This document shows, in pieces, positions 16,161 through 24,900 of a stretch of DNA of 64,000 nt (position 1 is the first letter of the stretch; the number at the start of each line of letters is the position of its first letter). Both the position numbers and the translations under genes were made by a program. Origin of the DNA: Bradyrhizobium jicamae (GTDB lineage Bacteria; Pseudomonadota; Alphaproteobacteria; Rhizobiales; Xanthobacteraceae); NCBI RefSeq assembly GCF_018130695.1, contig NZ_JAFCJX010000019.1, positions 62,001 through 126,000 of the forward strand. The letters are read 5' to 3'. The notes under the pieces are model-generated. The model ran no database searches. It was not told where the DNA came from and saw only the letters and a program-made list of their open reading frames with translations.

Positions 16161-18555
16161 TGACAGGCGCGCTGAGCCATCAGACGTTATGCGACCGCGG
16201 AATGTCGGCGCGCCGATCAAGCGTACTGAAGACCCGCGGCTCTTGACCGGGCGCGGCGAATACAGTGCCGACCGGAAGCCGGACCGGCCGCTTCACATTG
16301 CGTTCCTTCGCAGTGGACAGCCGCATGCGCGGATCGCTCGGATCGATACCGCTGCTGCCCAGACGTCGCCCGGTGTGGTTGCGGTGTTCACCGCGGAGTG
16401 TATCACCGGTGACTTCAAGCCGGTGATTCCATTCTCGCGGATGCCGAACTATTACGCGACGCCAATCGTGCCTCTGGCCACCGGTAAGGTTCGCTATGTC
16501 GGCGAGGCCGTTGCTGCCATCATAGCGACCTCACGATATCTTGCGGAGGATGCGCTCGAGTTAATCGAGGTCGACTACGAGCCGCTTGGCGCGCTCGCGC
16601 GTGCGGAGCTCGCCGTCGCAGGCGACGCGGCGCTGCTGCACGAAGAGGCAGGCACCAATGTCCTCATCGCGCGCGAGTTCAAGAAAGGCGACGTGGCTGC
16701 CGATCTTAAGGCCGCTGCGGTCAGGGTCGGCGGCCGGTTTGAGATGACCCGCAAGGCACCACTTGCGATGGAGCCGCGGAGCTATACGGCCGAGTACGAC
16801 AAGCGGCGAGACGCGATCACGCTCTATACGTCGTCGAACATTCCCGGCATCGTCCGCGACGCGATTTCGGAATCACTTGATCTTCCAGGTCATCGGTTGC
16901 GCGTTGTGGCGCCCGATGTCGGTGGCAGCTTTGGATCGAAGGGGTCGCTCTATCCGGAAGAGCTCCTGATCTGCATCGCGGCGCGCAAGCTTGGCCGCTC
17001 GCTGAAGTGGACGGCTGATCGTCTGGAAGATGTGAGCAGCTCGAGCCAGGCCTTCGCCGAGATCGTCGATGCCGAGATGGGATTTGACGCCAACGGCGTC
17101 GCGACCTCACTGCAAGCGGATGTGATCGGCGACGTCGGGGCCTATTCGATCTATCCCTGGACCTGTGGGCTGGAGCCGGTCCAGGTCGTCAGCTTCCTTC
17201 CGGGACCCTACAAGATCGCGTCGTATCGGGGCGCCGTCCGCGGCGTCGCCACCTGCAAGCCACCGACCGGTCCCTACCGCGGCGTTGGCCGGCCGATCTC
17301 GACCTTTGTCGCCGAGCGCCTGATGGATCTTGGCGGCAAGGCGCTCGGCCTCGATCCGCTGGAAATCAGGCGCCGCAACCTGGTGCGGGCCGAGGAATTT
17401 CCGTACCGGATCGCGTCCGGAATCATCTGGGACAAGACAGGTTTCGTCGAGTGCCTCGATGCCGCTGCTGAGGCTGCTGGTTACGAACACCTTCGGGTCC
17501 AGCAAGCGGCCGCGCGCAAGCAGGGACGTCTATTTGGCATCGGGATCGCCTCCTACGCGGAGTTGACCGGCATCGGCTCGCGGATCGCCGTCGCACCGGG
17601 AATGCCGATCAACACCGGCTCGGAGACGGCGAAGATCAACATCGATTCGACCGGTGGTGTTACGGCGGCCTTTGGTGTCGCCTCTCATGGACAAGGGCTT
17701 GAGACGACGCTGGCGCAGATCGTGGCCGATGATCTCGGTGCCCGCTTCGAGGATGTCCGCGTGATCCAGGGGGACAGCGACGAGGTTCCGATGTCGACCG
17801 GGACCTATGCGAGCCGTAGCGCGGTACTGGGCGGCGGTGCTGCCAAGCATGCCTCGCGCATCCTCCAGGACAAGATCAAGCGGGTCGCGTCTCATCTCCT
17901 GGAGGCCAACCAGGATGACATCGAGGTTTCCGACGGCAAGGCTGCGGTCATCGGCACTGACCGCGCGGTGACCTTCAAGCAGGTCGCCAAGGCTGTTTAT
18001 TCCGACATGAAGACGCTGCCCGTCGAGGCGCGCGAGGAACTGACGGCGACATACACCTACGACCCGATCAATGGGACGACTGCCGCAGCCACCCATATCG
18101 CTGTGGTGGAAGTCGATCCCGCGACCTGCTTCGTCAAGATCCTGAAATATGTGGTCGCCGAGGATTGCGGGAGGATCATCAATCCGATGATCGTCGACGG
18201 CCAGGTCCATGGCGGCGTCGCGCAAGGCATCGGTGCGGCGCTGTTCGAGGAGCTCATCTATGACGATGACGGCCAGCTCCTGAGCGCGAGCCTCGTCGAC
18301 TACGTGATCCCTTCCGCGCCCGAAGTGCCGGCCATGGACGTCATCCACATCGAAAGCGAATCGGCGGTGGCCGGCGGATTCCGCGGCATGGGCGAGGGCG
18401 GCACGATCGGCGCGCCGGCCGCCATTGCCAATGCGATCGCCGACGCGCTGTCGCCGCTCGGCGTCGACGTGTCCATTCTTCCGATGACTCCGGAGCGCAT
18501 CTTCAGGCTCATGGAGCAGGCCAGATTCAACGCGAGAGGAAAAGCAGATGAGTGA
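16153..18555 (+). CDS. Molybdenum hydroxylase, large catalytic subunit (CoxL/XDH type)
   Basis: The 800-residue protein is the molybdopterin-binding subunit (aldehyde oxidase/xanthine dehydrogenase family), with RTEDPRLLTGRGEY near the N-terminus. The loop at about residues 373-380 reads PYRGVGRP. Form I CO dehydrogenases have AYxCSFR there, whereas this matches the form II/other hydroxylase pattern. It is therefore unlikely to oxidise CO and more likely hydroxylates an organic (possibly CoA-bound or heterocyclic) substrate. GMGEGG near residue 748 places the conserved catalytic Glu. The ATG at 16153 overlaps the previous stop by 8 bp. An upstream in-frame start at 16102 lies deep inside the preceding gene and is less likely. 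Confidence 0.92.
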   Translation: MSNDRRAEPSDVMRPRNVGAPIKRTEDPRLLTGRGEYSADRKPDRPLHIAFLRSGQPHARIARIDTAAAQTSPGVVAVFTAECITGDFKPVIPFSRMPNYYATPIVPLATGKVRYVGEAVAAIIATSRYLAEDALELIEVDYEPLGALARAELAVAGDAALLHEEAGTNVLIAREFKKGDVAADLKAAAVRVGGRFEMTRKAPLAMEPRSYTAEYDKRRDAITLYTSSNIPGIVRDAISESLDLPGHRLRVVAPDVGGSFGSKGSLYPEELLICIAARKLGRSLKWTADRLEDVSSSSQAFAEIVDAEMGFDANGVATSLQADVIGDVGAYSIYPWTCGLEPVQVVSFLPGPYKIASYRGAVRGVATCKPPTGPYRGVGRPISTFVAERLMDLGGKALGLDPLEIRRRNLVRAEEFPYRIASGIIWDKTGFVECLDAAAEAAGYEHLRVQQAAARKQGRLFGIGIASYAELTGIGSRIAVAPGMPINTGSETAKINIDSTGGVTAAFGVASHGQGLETTLAQIVADDLGARFEDVRVIQGDSDEVPMSTGTYASRSAVLGGGAAKHASRILQDKIKRVASHLLEANQDDIEVSDGKAAVIGTDRAVTFKQVAKAVYSDMKTLPVEAREELTATYTYDPINGTTAAATHIAVVEVDPATCFVKILKYVVAEDCGRIINPMIVDGQVHGGVAQGIGAALFEELIYDDDGQLLSASLVDYVIPSAPEVPAMDVIHIESESAVAGGFRGMGEGGTIGAPAAIANAIADALSPLGVDVSILPMTPERIFRLMEQARFNARGKADE

Positions 18556-19297
18556 TCTCAAAGGACGTGTTGCCCTTGTGACCGGCGGCGGACGGGATGT
18601 GGGCGCGGCGATCGCGAAGCTGCTGGCGGATCACGGCGCCAGCGTTGCGGTCAACTATCACAGCTCGAAGTCCGAGGCCGAGGCGGTAGTCACCGAGATC
18701 GAGAAGGGCGGCGGCAAGGCGAGGGCCTATCAGGCCGACATTTCGGACGCCGACGTCGTTCGGAAAATGGTCGCCGGCATCAAGCACGATTTCGGCGGGC
18801 TCGATATCCTCGTCAACAACGCCGGGCTGGTGTTTCGCAAGCGCTTCAGCGAAAGCACGCCCGAGGACTGGAAGAAGCAAATCGACACCTGCCTGTACGG
18901 TGCGCTGAATTGTTCCCACAGCGCCGGGCCGTTGCTCGAAGCGTCCGGCCATGGCCGCATCATATCGATCATGGGGGACTCCTCGAGGGTCGGCGAATCC
19001 GGCCTTGCGCTCGGTGCGGCCGCGCGCGCCGGCACCATCGCGCTGATGAAATCGCTGGCCCGCGAATGGGGCCGCTCTGGCGTGACAGCGAATTCGATCT
19101 CGCTCGGCCTCATCGAAACTGCCCACGACAAGACCTGGGTCGATGCCAACCGCGACAAGCTGGTCAAGGCCTATGCGATCCGCAGGCTGGGCTTGCCGTC
19201 CGACGTTGCACCGTTGGTCGCCCTGCTGGCCTCCGATGCGGGCAGCTGGATCACGGGGCAGGTCATTAGCGTCAACGGCGGGTACAGTATGGTCTAG
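18548..19297 (+). CDS. SDR-fold protein lacking the YxxxK catalytic pair
   Basis: This 249-residue protein has a Rossmann fold with TGGGRDVG (12-19), LVNNAGLV (88-95) and Ser140. At the usual YxxxK position the sequence reads LALGAAARAG: the Lys is replaced by Arg160 and the Tyr position holds Gly156 (or Leu155 if shifted by one). The classical catalytic tetrad is therefore incomplete. It may be a non-redox SDR, a binding protein, or use a different proton donor. The start overlaps the large subunit gene by 8 bp and the acyl-CoA ligase follows after 11 bp, so it is a genuine operon member. Confidence 0.85.
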   Translation: MSDLKGRVALVTGGGRDVGAAIAKLLADHGASVAVNYHSSKSEAEAVVTEIEKGGGKARAYQADISDADVVRKMVAGIKHDFGGLDILVNNAGLVFRKRFSESTPEDWKKQIDTCLYGALNCSHSAGPLLEASGHGRIISIMGDSSRVGESGLALGAAARAGTIALMKSLAREWGRSGVTANSISLGLIETAHDKTWVDANRDKLVKAYAIRRLGLPSDVAPLVALLASDAGSWITGQVISVNGGYSMV

Positions 19298-19308
19298 GAG
19301 ATACGACG

Positions 19309-20850
19309 ATGCTGCACGTTGATCTGATCGCTCCGATCGCAACGCTCCTTGATCGTCATGCGAAACAGCGGCCCGAGCAGGTTGCCTATTGGGATTCGTC
19401 GCGATCCGTCACGTACACGGAGCTTGCGAAGCGTACCGCTGCGGTCGCCGCGAACCTGGCGAAGGCCGGTCTTCGGGAGGGCGACGAGGTTGCGATCTAT
19501 CTGCCCAATGGCGTCGACTGGATCGAAGCCTGCTTCGCGGCATTGCGTGCCGGGGCGGTCGTAGTGCCTATCAGCTTCGATGCCGCGGAAGGTGAGATCA
19601 GCTATCGTCTGACCGATGCCGGCTGCAGCCTGGTCATCACGGCTCCGGCGAAGAAGGACCTGATCGCGAAGATCTGCAGTGATGCCGGAATTGCGCCGAC
19701 GGTGATCTTTGCCGGCGCGGATGCGGCTCGGGCCGGCATCGCGCTGGCGGATCTTTCGGTAGAGAGCGGCGCAACTCCACTCGATCCTGACGATATCGAT
19801 CGCTCGTCCTTCATCATCTACACGTCCGGCACGACGGGCCGGGCGAAAGGCGTGCTACTGTCGTTGCGCGGCATGCTGTGGATCGCGGCGGCATGCTGGG
19901 CGCCGATCTGCGAGCTGACCGACAAGGATGTCGTTCTGTCACCGCTGCCGCTGTTTCACTCCTACGGCCTCAATTTGTCGGTGCTCAGCGTGCTCGCGGT
20001 CGGTGCGAGCGAGCACATCATGGAGAAGTTTTCGCCGCAGCAGGCGCTCGATCTGTTGCAGACGGGCAAGTATTCGATCCTGCCTGGCGTGCCGACGATG
20101 TTTCATTATCTTCTGCATCGCGCGCAGGAAGCCCGCATCGAACGCCTCGGCTCGGTCCGTCTGTGCATCTCCGCCGGCGCCATCATGCCGGCCACCCTGA
20201 ACAATGCGTTCGAGGAGCAGTTCAAGACACGACTGCTGGACGGATACGGCATCACCGAGACGTCCACGATGGTCACGATGAACTGGCTGCACGGCGCGCG
20301 GCCGATGGGATCGTGCGGATTGCCGGTGCCTGGCCTTGCCGCACGCATCGTCGATCCATCCTCGCTTGAGGATGTCCCGATCGGCGCGGAAGGCGAGCTG
20401 ATCGTGCGGGGGCCGAACCTGATGCACGGCTATCACAATAAGCCGGCGGAGACTGCGTCTGCCCTGCGAAAGGGCTGGTATCATACCGGCGATCTCGCGA
20501 AATCGGACACAAGCGGCTACCTGACGATCACCGGCCGGATCAAGGAACTGATCATCCGCGGCGGCCAGAACATCGCGCCGGCCGAGATCGAGGAGGTCGT
20601 GGTGCGGCATCCGCAAGTGACCGATTGTGCCGTTGTCGGCATCAGTCACGCCACACTCGGCGAAGTGCCGTGCCTCTTTGTCGTGGCCAAGGCCAATGAG
20701 CTGGATGTCGCGTCGCTGATGGACCACTGCAGGGCCCATCTCTCATCCTACAAGATCCCTGAAGCGACCCATCTTGTCGCCGAGATCCCGCGCACCGGCT
20801 CGGGGAAGATCATGCGCTTCAGGCTGGTCGAGGGATTGAGCCAAGCTTGA
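19309..20850 (+). CDS. Acyl-CoA ligase (AMP-forming)
   Basis: The 513-residue class I adenylate-forming enzyme activates a carboxylic acid to its CoA thioester. The ATP-binding loop YTSGTTGRAKGV is at residues 171-182. GYGITETS (A5) is at about 311, YHTGDLAKSD (A7) at about 394, and the catalytic Lys in GSGKIMRF is near the C-terminus. GGAG precedes the ATG. As last gene of the operon it should perform the entry step for a carboxylate substrate that is then handled by the hydroxylase and hydratase. Substrate class (aromatic or medium-chain) cannot be read from sequence. Confidence 0.92.
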   Translation: MLHVDLIAPIATLLDRHAKQRPEQVAYWDSSRSVTYTELAKRTAAVAANLAKAGLREGDEVAIYLPNGVDWIEACFAALRAGAVVVPISFDAAEGEISYRLTDAGCSLVITAPAKKDLIAKICSDAGIAPTVIFAGADAARAGIALADLSVESGATPLDPDDIDRSSFIIYTSGTTGRAKGVLLSLRGMLWIAAACWAPICELTDKDVVLSPLPLFHSYGLNLSVLSVLAVGASEHIMEKFSPQQALDLLQTGKYSILPGVPTMFHYLLHRAQEARIERLGSVRLCISAGAIMPATLNNAFEEQFKTRLLDGYGITETSTMVTMNWLHGARPMGSCGLPVPGLAARIVDPSSLEDVPIGAEGELIVRGPNLMHGYHNKPAETASALRKGWYHTGDLAKSDTSGYLTITGRIKELIIRGGQNIAPAEIEEVVVRHPQVTDCAVVGISHATLGEVPCLFVVAKANELDVASLMDHCRAHLSSYKIPEATHLVAEIPRTGSGKIMRFRLVEGLSQA

Positions 20851-21894
20851 CTATGAATCGACGGAACGCGGGCCCAGGGCACCAAACGCCTTGGGATCGT
20901 AGGTCAGCCTGTAGCGCATGTCGGCGGCGACGATGGGCTGCTTGCAGCGGTCGCAATTCACCGACGCATGGAAATCATGCCCGCAGGTGAGGTGGGTGAG
21001 CAGCAGGGGCGGCTTGCCCTTGGAGAGCCAACGATCGCCCCACTGCAGCATGGTGATGAAGGGCCCGTAGAGGTCGCGCCCCATGTCGGTGAGAAGATAC
21101 TCATAGCGATCGGGCGAGCTCTGGTATTGCCGACGGCGCAACACGCCGCTGGTGACGAGACGGTTGAGGCGGTCGGTCAGGATATTAGGCGCGATCTCGA
21201 GTTCGGTCAGGATCTTGTCGTAGCGACGATTGCCGAAGAAGCCCTCGCGCACGACCATGAAGCTCCATTTGTCGCCAATGATCTCGAGTGCGCGCGACAC
21301 CGAGCTTGGACGGCCGAGCTGAAAGCGGTTGCCGTCGGAGGCCCTCCTTGTGTTGCGGCCGGCCTTGGCGGGGTGGCGCCCGGCGCCCGGCCCGTCGCGG
21401 TATTTGGCATCGCGCGCGTTGACGCTTTCGCCACAATGCGAGCACGCGACGATCGGGTGGCTGTCGCAACCGCAGCCGATATGGACCAGTGTCAGTGGCG
21501 CGGGCTTGCCGCCTGCGAGCCAGCGATCGCCGAATTGCATCAACGCGATGAAGCTCGGATAGAGATCGAAGCCCATTTTGGTCAGACGATATTCCTTGCG
21601 CAGCGACGTGCCGGGCGCGACCTGCCGGAAGATCGCGAGCTGCGTGAGTTTCCGCAGACGATCGGTCAGTGTCGCCCTGGGAATGCCGAGTGCGGCACGG
21701 AACGCCTCGAAAGTCTGCGTGCCGAAGAACGCCTCGCGGATGATCAGGAAAGCCCAGGCGTCGGACACGATATCCAACGTGCGCGCGACAGAACAGTTTC
21801 GTTCGCGCCTGGTAACGCTGGCCTGGCTCTTGGGCGCCTTCGCCGTCGATCGTACCGATGGTTTCGTGGACGGGGCCTTGGCGGTGGCTGGCAT
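20851..21894 (-). CDS. Tandem HxlR-type transcriptional regulator with two Zn-ribbon-like tails
   Basis: The 347-residue protein contains two HxlR winged-helix domains (about 30-135 and 195-300) in one chain. Each is followed by a cysteine cluster: GCGCDSH...CSHCG (about 140-156) and LTCGHDFH...CDRCK (about 307-321). The N-terminal 30 residues are rich in Lys, Ala, Pro and Ser. Two domains in one polypeptide would read a palindrome as a monomer. The gene is convergent with the ligase gene (stops abut) and divergent from the binding-protein operon. Repeated palindromes lie in the shared upstream region, so it probably autoregulates and controls both flanking operons. Confidence 0.85.
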   Translation of the reverse strand: MPATAKAPSTKPSVRSTAKAPKSQASVTRRERNCSVARTLDIVSDAWAFLIIREAFFGTQTFEAFRAALGIPRATLTDRLRKLTQLAIFRQVAPGTSLRKEYRLTKMGFDLYPSFIALMQFGDRWLAGGKPAPLTLVHIGCGCDSHPIVACSHCGESVNARDAKYRDGPGAGRHPAKAGRNTRRASDGNRFQLGRPSSVSRALEIIGDKWSFMVVREGFFGNRRYDKILTELEIAPNILTDRLNRLVTSGVLRRRQYQSSPDRYEYLLTDMGRDLYGPFITMLQWGDRWLSKGKPPLLLTHLTCGHDFHASVNCDRCKQPIVAADMRYRLTYDPKAFGALGPRSVDS

Positions 21895-21990
21895 GTCTCG
21901 GGCAATCCGTATTCGCAGTCACCATTCAAGGGCCGCTTCACAAGCTCGGTCCGTTTAACACATCGGCGCGATTGACTCTCACAAAAAATC

Positions 21991-22032
21991 AGTCTAGTTA
22001 CGCATGTAACAAAGTCTAGTTATGCATGTAAT
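21991..22032. promoter_or_regulatory. Candidate HxlR-type operators, copies 2 and 3
   Basis: AGTCTAGTTACGCATGTAAC at 21991-22010 and AGTCTAGTTATGCATGTAAT at 22013-22032 are near-identical direct copies spaced 22 bp apart, about two helical turns. Each contains a palindromic GTTAyGCATGTAAy core. A third copy lies at 13172-13191. They sit between the divergent HxlR-type gene and the binding-protein operon, 43 bp before the ATG at 22075. Confidence 0.75.
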
Positions 22033-22074
22033 ATTGCGGATCGCACCGCGGCTGATTTTCAAGGGAGGAGCATC

Positions 22075-23301
22075 ATGAAGGCTGGAGTGCAGACAATCTT
22101 GATCGCAGCCGCAGCGGCGGTTGTCTTGGGGAGCAATGTCGCCGCGCAGACGGCTGCGGTTTCCGACGATGCCGTGAAGATCGGCGTGCTGACCGACATG
22201 TCCGGCCAGTTCTCTCACGAATCCGGTGAGGGGTCCGTAACGGCAGTGAAGATGGCAGTCGAGGATTTCGGCGGCAAGTTGCTGGGCAAGCCGATCGAGG
22301 TGCTGGTGGCCGATCACCAGAACAAGCCTGACACCGCCTCGGGCCTCGCCCGCAAATGGTTCGACGTCGATCATGTCGACATGGTCGCAAATTTGATCAA
22401 TTCCTCGATCGCGCTCACCGTCTCCCAGCTTGCGCAGCAGAAGAACCGCATCGCCATCATCAACGGCTCCGGTTCATCGCGCCTCACCAATGATGCCTGC
22501 ACGCCCAACAGCGTTCACTATGCCTACGACACCTACGCGCTCGCCCGCGGCACCGGCAGCGCGCTGATGAAGGCAGGTCAGAAGAGTTGGTACTTCCTGA
22601 CGGCGGACTATGCCTTTGGACATGCGCTGGAAGCAGATACGACTTCGGTCGTGAAGAGCCTGGGTGGCGAGGTGGTCGGATCGACGCGATACCCGGTCGA
22701 GGCCTTCGATCAATCATCATTTCTGCTCCAGGCGCAGTCGTCAAAAGCCCAAGTCATCGGCCTCGCAGGTTCAGGCAATGTCCTCGTCAACTCGATCAAG
22801 TCGGCACAGGAGTTCGGGATCACGAAGGGCGGCCAGACGCTGGCCGGATTGCTCGTGTGGATCACCGATATCAAGAGCCTCGGCCTGCGGACGGCACAGG
22901 GGCTCGTACTGACGAATGCCTTCTATTGGGATCGCGACGACGAGACGCGTGCATGGTCCAAGCGCTTCTATGAACGCATGAAGCGGATGCCGCACATGGG
23001 CGATGCCGGCGACTATTCGTCGACCATGCACTATCTCAAGGCGATCGAAGCTGCGGGCACCGACGAAGCCAAGGCCGTCATGAGCAAGATGCGCGAAATG
23101 CCGATCAACGACTTCTTCGCCAAGAACGGTCGTATCCGCGAGGACGGGCGCATGGTGCACGACATGTATGTGTACGAAGTGAAGCAGCCGTCGGAGTCCA
23201 AGGGCGAATGGGATTTCTACAAGCTGCGCGAAGTGATCCCGGGCGAGCAGGCGTTCCGTCCGCTCAAGGACAGCCTCTGCCCGCAGGTCAAGAAGGGGTA
23301 A
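22075..23301 (+). CDS. ABC transporter periplasmic binding protein, branched-chain amino acid type
   Basis: The 408-residue type I periplasmic binding protein has a signal peptide ending near residue 25 (VVLGSNVAAQTA) and begins the mature fold with VKIGVLTDMSG. This family (LivJ-like) often binds aromatic or other organic acids in alphaproteobacteria. GGGAGGAG precedes the ATG. No permease or ATPase partner is encoded in the window, so it must use a transporter encoded elsewhere. It is the first gene of an operon with the AbfD/HpaB-like enzyme (five bases downstream), suggesting it captures the pathway substrate. Confidence 0.9.
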   Translation: MKAGVQTILIAAAAAVVLGSNVAAQTAAVSDDAVKIGVLTDMSGQFSHESGEGSVTAVKMAVEDFGGKLLGKPIEVLVADHQNKPDTASGLARKWFDVDHVDMVANLINSSIALTVSQLAQQKNRIAIINGSGSSRLTNDACTPNSVHYAYDTYALARGTGSALMKAGQKSWYFLTADYAFGHALEADTTSVVKSLGGEVVGSTRYPVEAFDQSSFLLQAQSSKAQVIGLAGSGNVLVNSIKSAQEFGITKGGQTLAGLLVWITDIKSLGLRTAQGLVLTNAFYWDRDDETRAWSKRFYERMKRMPHMGDAGDYSSTMHYLKAIEAAGTDEAKAVMSKMREMPINDFFAKNGRIREDGRMVHDMYVYEVKQPSESKGEWDFYKLREVIPGEQAFRPLKDSLCPQVKKG

Positions 23302-23306
23302 CCTAG

Positions 23307-24863
23307 ATGGATCAGGACGCCGCTATCGAGGGTCTCGCCACACTTGCTCGGGAGCCGATCCGCAGCGGCGCCGATTATGTCGCAAGCCTGAGGGGCCGCA
23401 AGCTCAAGGTCTATCTGATGGGCGAAACGGTTGCTGAGCCGGTCGATCATCCGATCATCCGGCCCTCGATCAACGCCGTCGCGGAAACCTACGATCTCGC
23501 CAACGACAACCCCGAGTTGGCGTCGGCGACATCGCCATTGACCGGCGAGCGCATCAACCGCTTTCTGCATATCGCGACCAGCCCCGCAGACCTGGTCATG
23601 CAGAACAAGATGCAGCGCAGGCTCGGGCAGTTGACGGGCACTTGCTTTCAGCGCTGCGTCGGCATGGACGCGTTGAACGCGCTGCACTCCGTGACCCATG
23701 ATCTGGACCGGAAGTACGGCACGGGCTACCATGATCGGTTCAAGGACTTTCTCGTGCGGGTCCAACGCTCCAATCTTGTGATCGGCGGCGCGATGACCGA
23801 CGTGAAGGGTGATCGCGGCAAATCACCGTCGCAGCAAGCGGATCCCGATCTCTTCGTGCATGTCACGCGGCGTACGTCGGAGGGCGTCTTTATCAGCGGG
23901 GCTAAGGCGCATCAGACAGGTTGCTTGAACTCGCATTGGCTCATCGTTATGCCGACGATGAGGCTGGACCTGGACGACAAGGACTACGCCATCGTCGGCG
24001 CGCTCCCTGTTGATGCTGAGGGCATCACCTACATCTATGGCCGGCAATCCTGCGATGCCCGCAGCGCCGAAGAGGGCGACATCGACGCGGGCAATGCGCG
24101 GTTCGCCGGCCAGGAAGCCATGATCGTCTTCGAGGATGTGTTCATCCCGGCCGAGCACGTCTTCATGGACGGCGAGGTGGAATTTGCATCTGCGCTGGTC
24201 GAACGCTTCACCTGCTATCATCGGCGCAGCTACGTCTGCAAGACCGGCGTCGGAGACGTTCTGATCGGCGCAGCGGCGACGATCGCAGACTATAACGGAG
24301 TCGAGCGCGCCTCCCATATCCGCGACAAGCTGGTCGAGATGACCCATCTGAACGAAACCATCTACGGCGCGGGCATCGCCGCGAGCCACCAGGGGATCGC
24401 GATGAACTCGGGGGCGTACCTACCGGACGAGATGCTTGCGAACGTCTGCAAGCACCACGTCACGCGCTTGCCCTACGAGATCGGCCGGCTGGCGCAGGAT
24501 CTCGCGGGCGGACTGATGGTGACCTTGCCGTCGGAACGCGAGCTGCGCCATGAGACGATCGGTCCCCTGATCGAAAAATATCTGAAAGGCCGGCCGGAAG
24601 TTGCGACGGAGGACAGGATCCGTGTTCTGCGCCTCGTCGAGAACATGACGTTGGGCAGGAACGCGGTCGGATATCTGACGGAATCAATGCATGGGGCGGG
24701 TTCGCCGCAGGCGCAACGGATCCAGATCGCGCGGTCGATGCAGATCGACTTCAAAAAAGAGTTGGCCAAGGCGCTTGCCGGCATTTCATCGACATCGCGG
24801 GCGAAGATCGAGGACGATCTATCGAGTTACATGGCCCGGGTATTCGCGCCCGTTCGCGATTGA
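23307..24863 (+). CDS. 4-hydroxybutyryl-CoA dehydratase / HpaB-family flavoenzyme
   Basis: The 518-residue protein belongs to the HpaB/PvcC/4-hydroxybutyryl-CoA dehydratase family. Potential cluster ligands of the dehydratase branch are present: Cys113 and Cys117 in GTCFQRC (same spacing as Cys99/Cys103 of AbfD), His305 in CYHRR and Cys311 in YVCKTG. The His-Cys interval is one residue shorter than I recall for AbfD. Cluster ligands argue for a radical-type [4Fe-4S]/FAD dehydratase or isomerase rather than a two-component hydroxylase. With a CoA ligase and hydratase in the sister operon, a CoA thioester substrate is likely. Confidence 0.85.
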   Translation: MDQDAAIEGLATLAREPIRSGADYVASLRGRKLKVYLMGETVAEPVDHPIIRPSINAVAETYDLANDNPELASATSPLTGERINRFLHIATSPADLVMQNKMQRRLGQLTGTCFQRCVGMDALNALHSVTHDLDRKYGTGYHDRFKDFLVRVQRSNLVIGGAMTDVKGDRGKSPSQQADPDLFVHVTRRTSEGVFISGAKAHQTGCLNSHWLIVMPTMRLDLDDKDYAIVGALPVDAEGITYIYGRQSCDARSAEEGDIDAGNARFAGQEAMIVFEDVFIPAEHVFMDGEVEFASALVERFTCYHRRSYVCKTGVGDVLIGAAATIADYNGVERASHIRDKLVEMTHLNETIYGAGIAASHQGIAMNSGAYLPDEMLANVCKHHVTRLPYEIGRLAQDLAGGLMVTLPSERELRHETIGPLIEKYLKGRPEVATEDRIRVLRLVENMTLGRNAVGYLTESMHGAGSPQAQRIQIARSMQIDFKKELAKALAGISSTSRAKIEDDLSSYMARVFAPVRD

Positions 24864-24900
24864 GGCGCGCTGGTTCAGCTCGAGTTTTTTGGAGACGACA

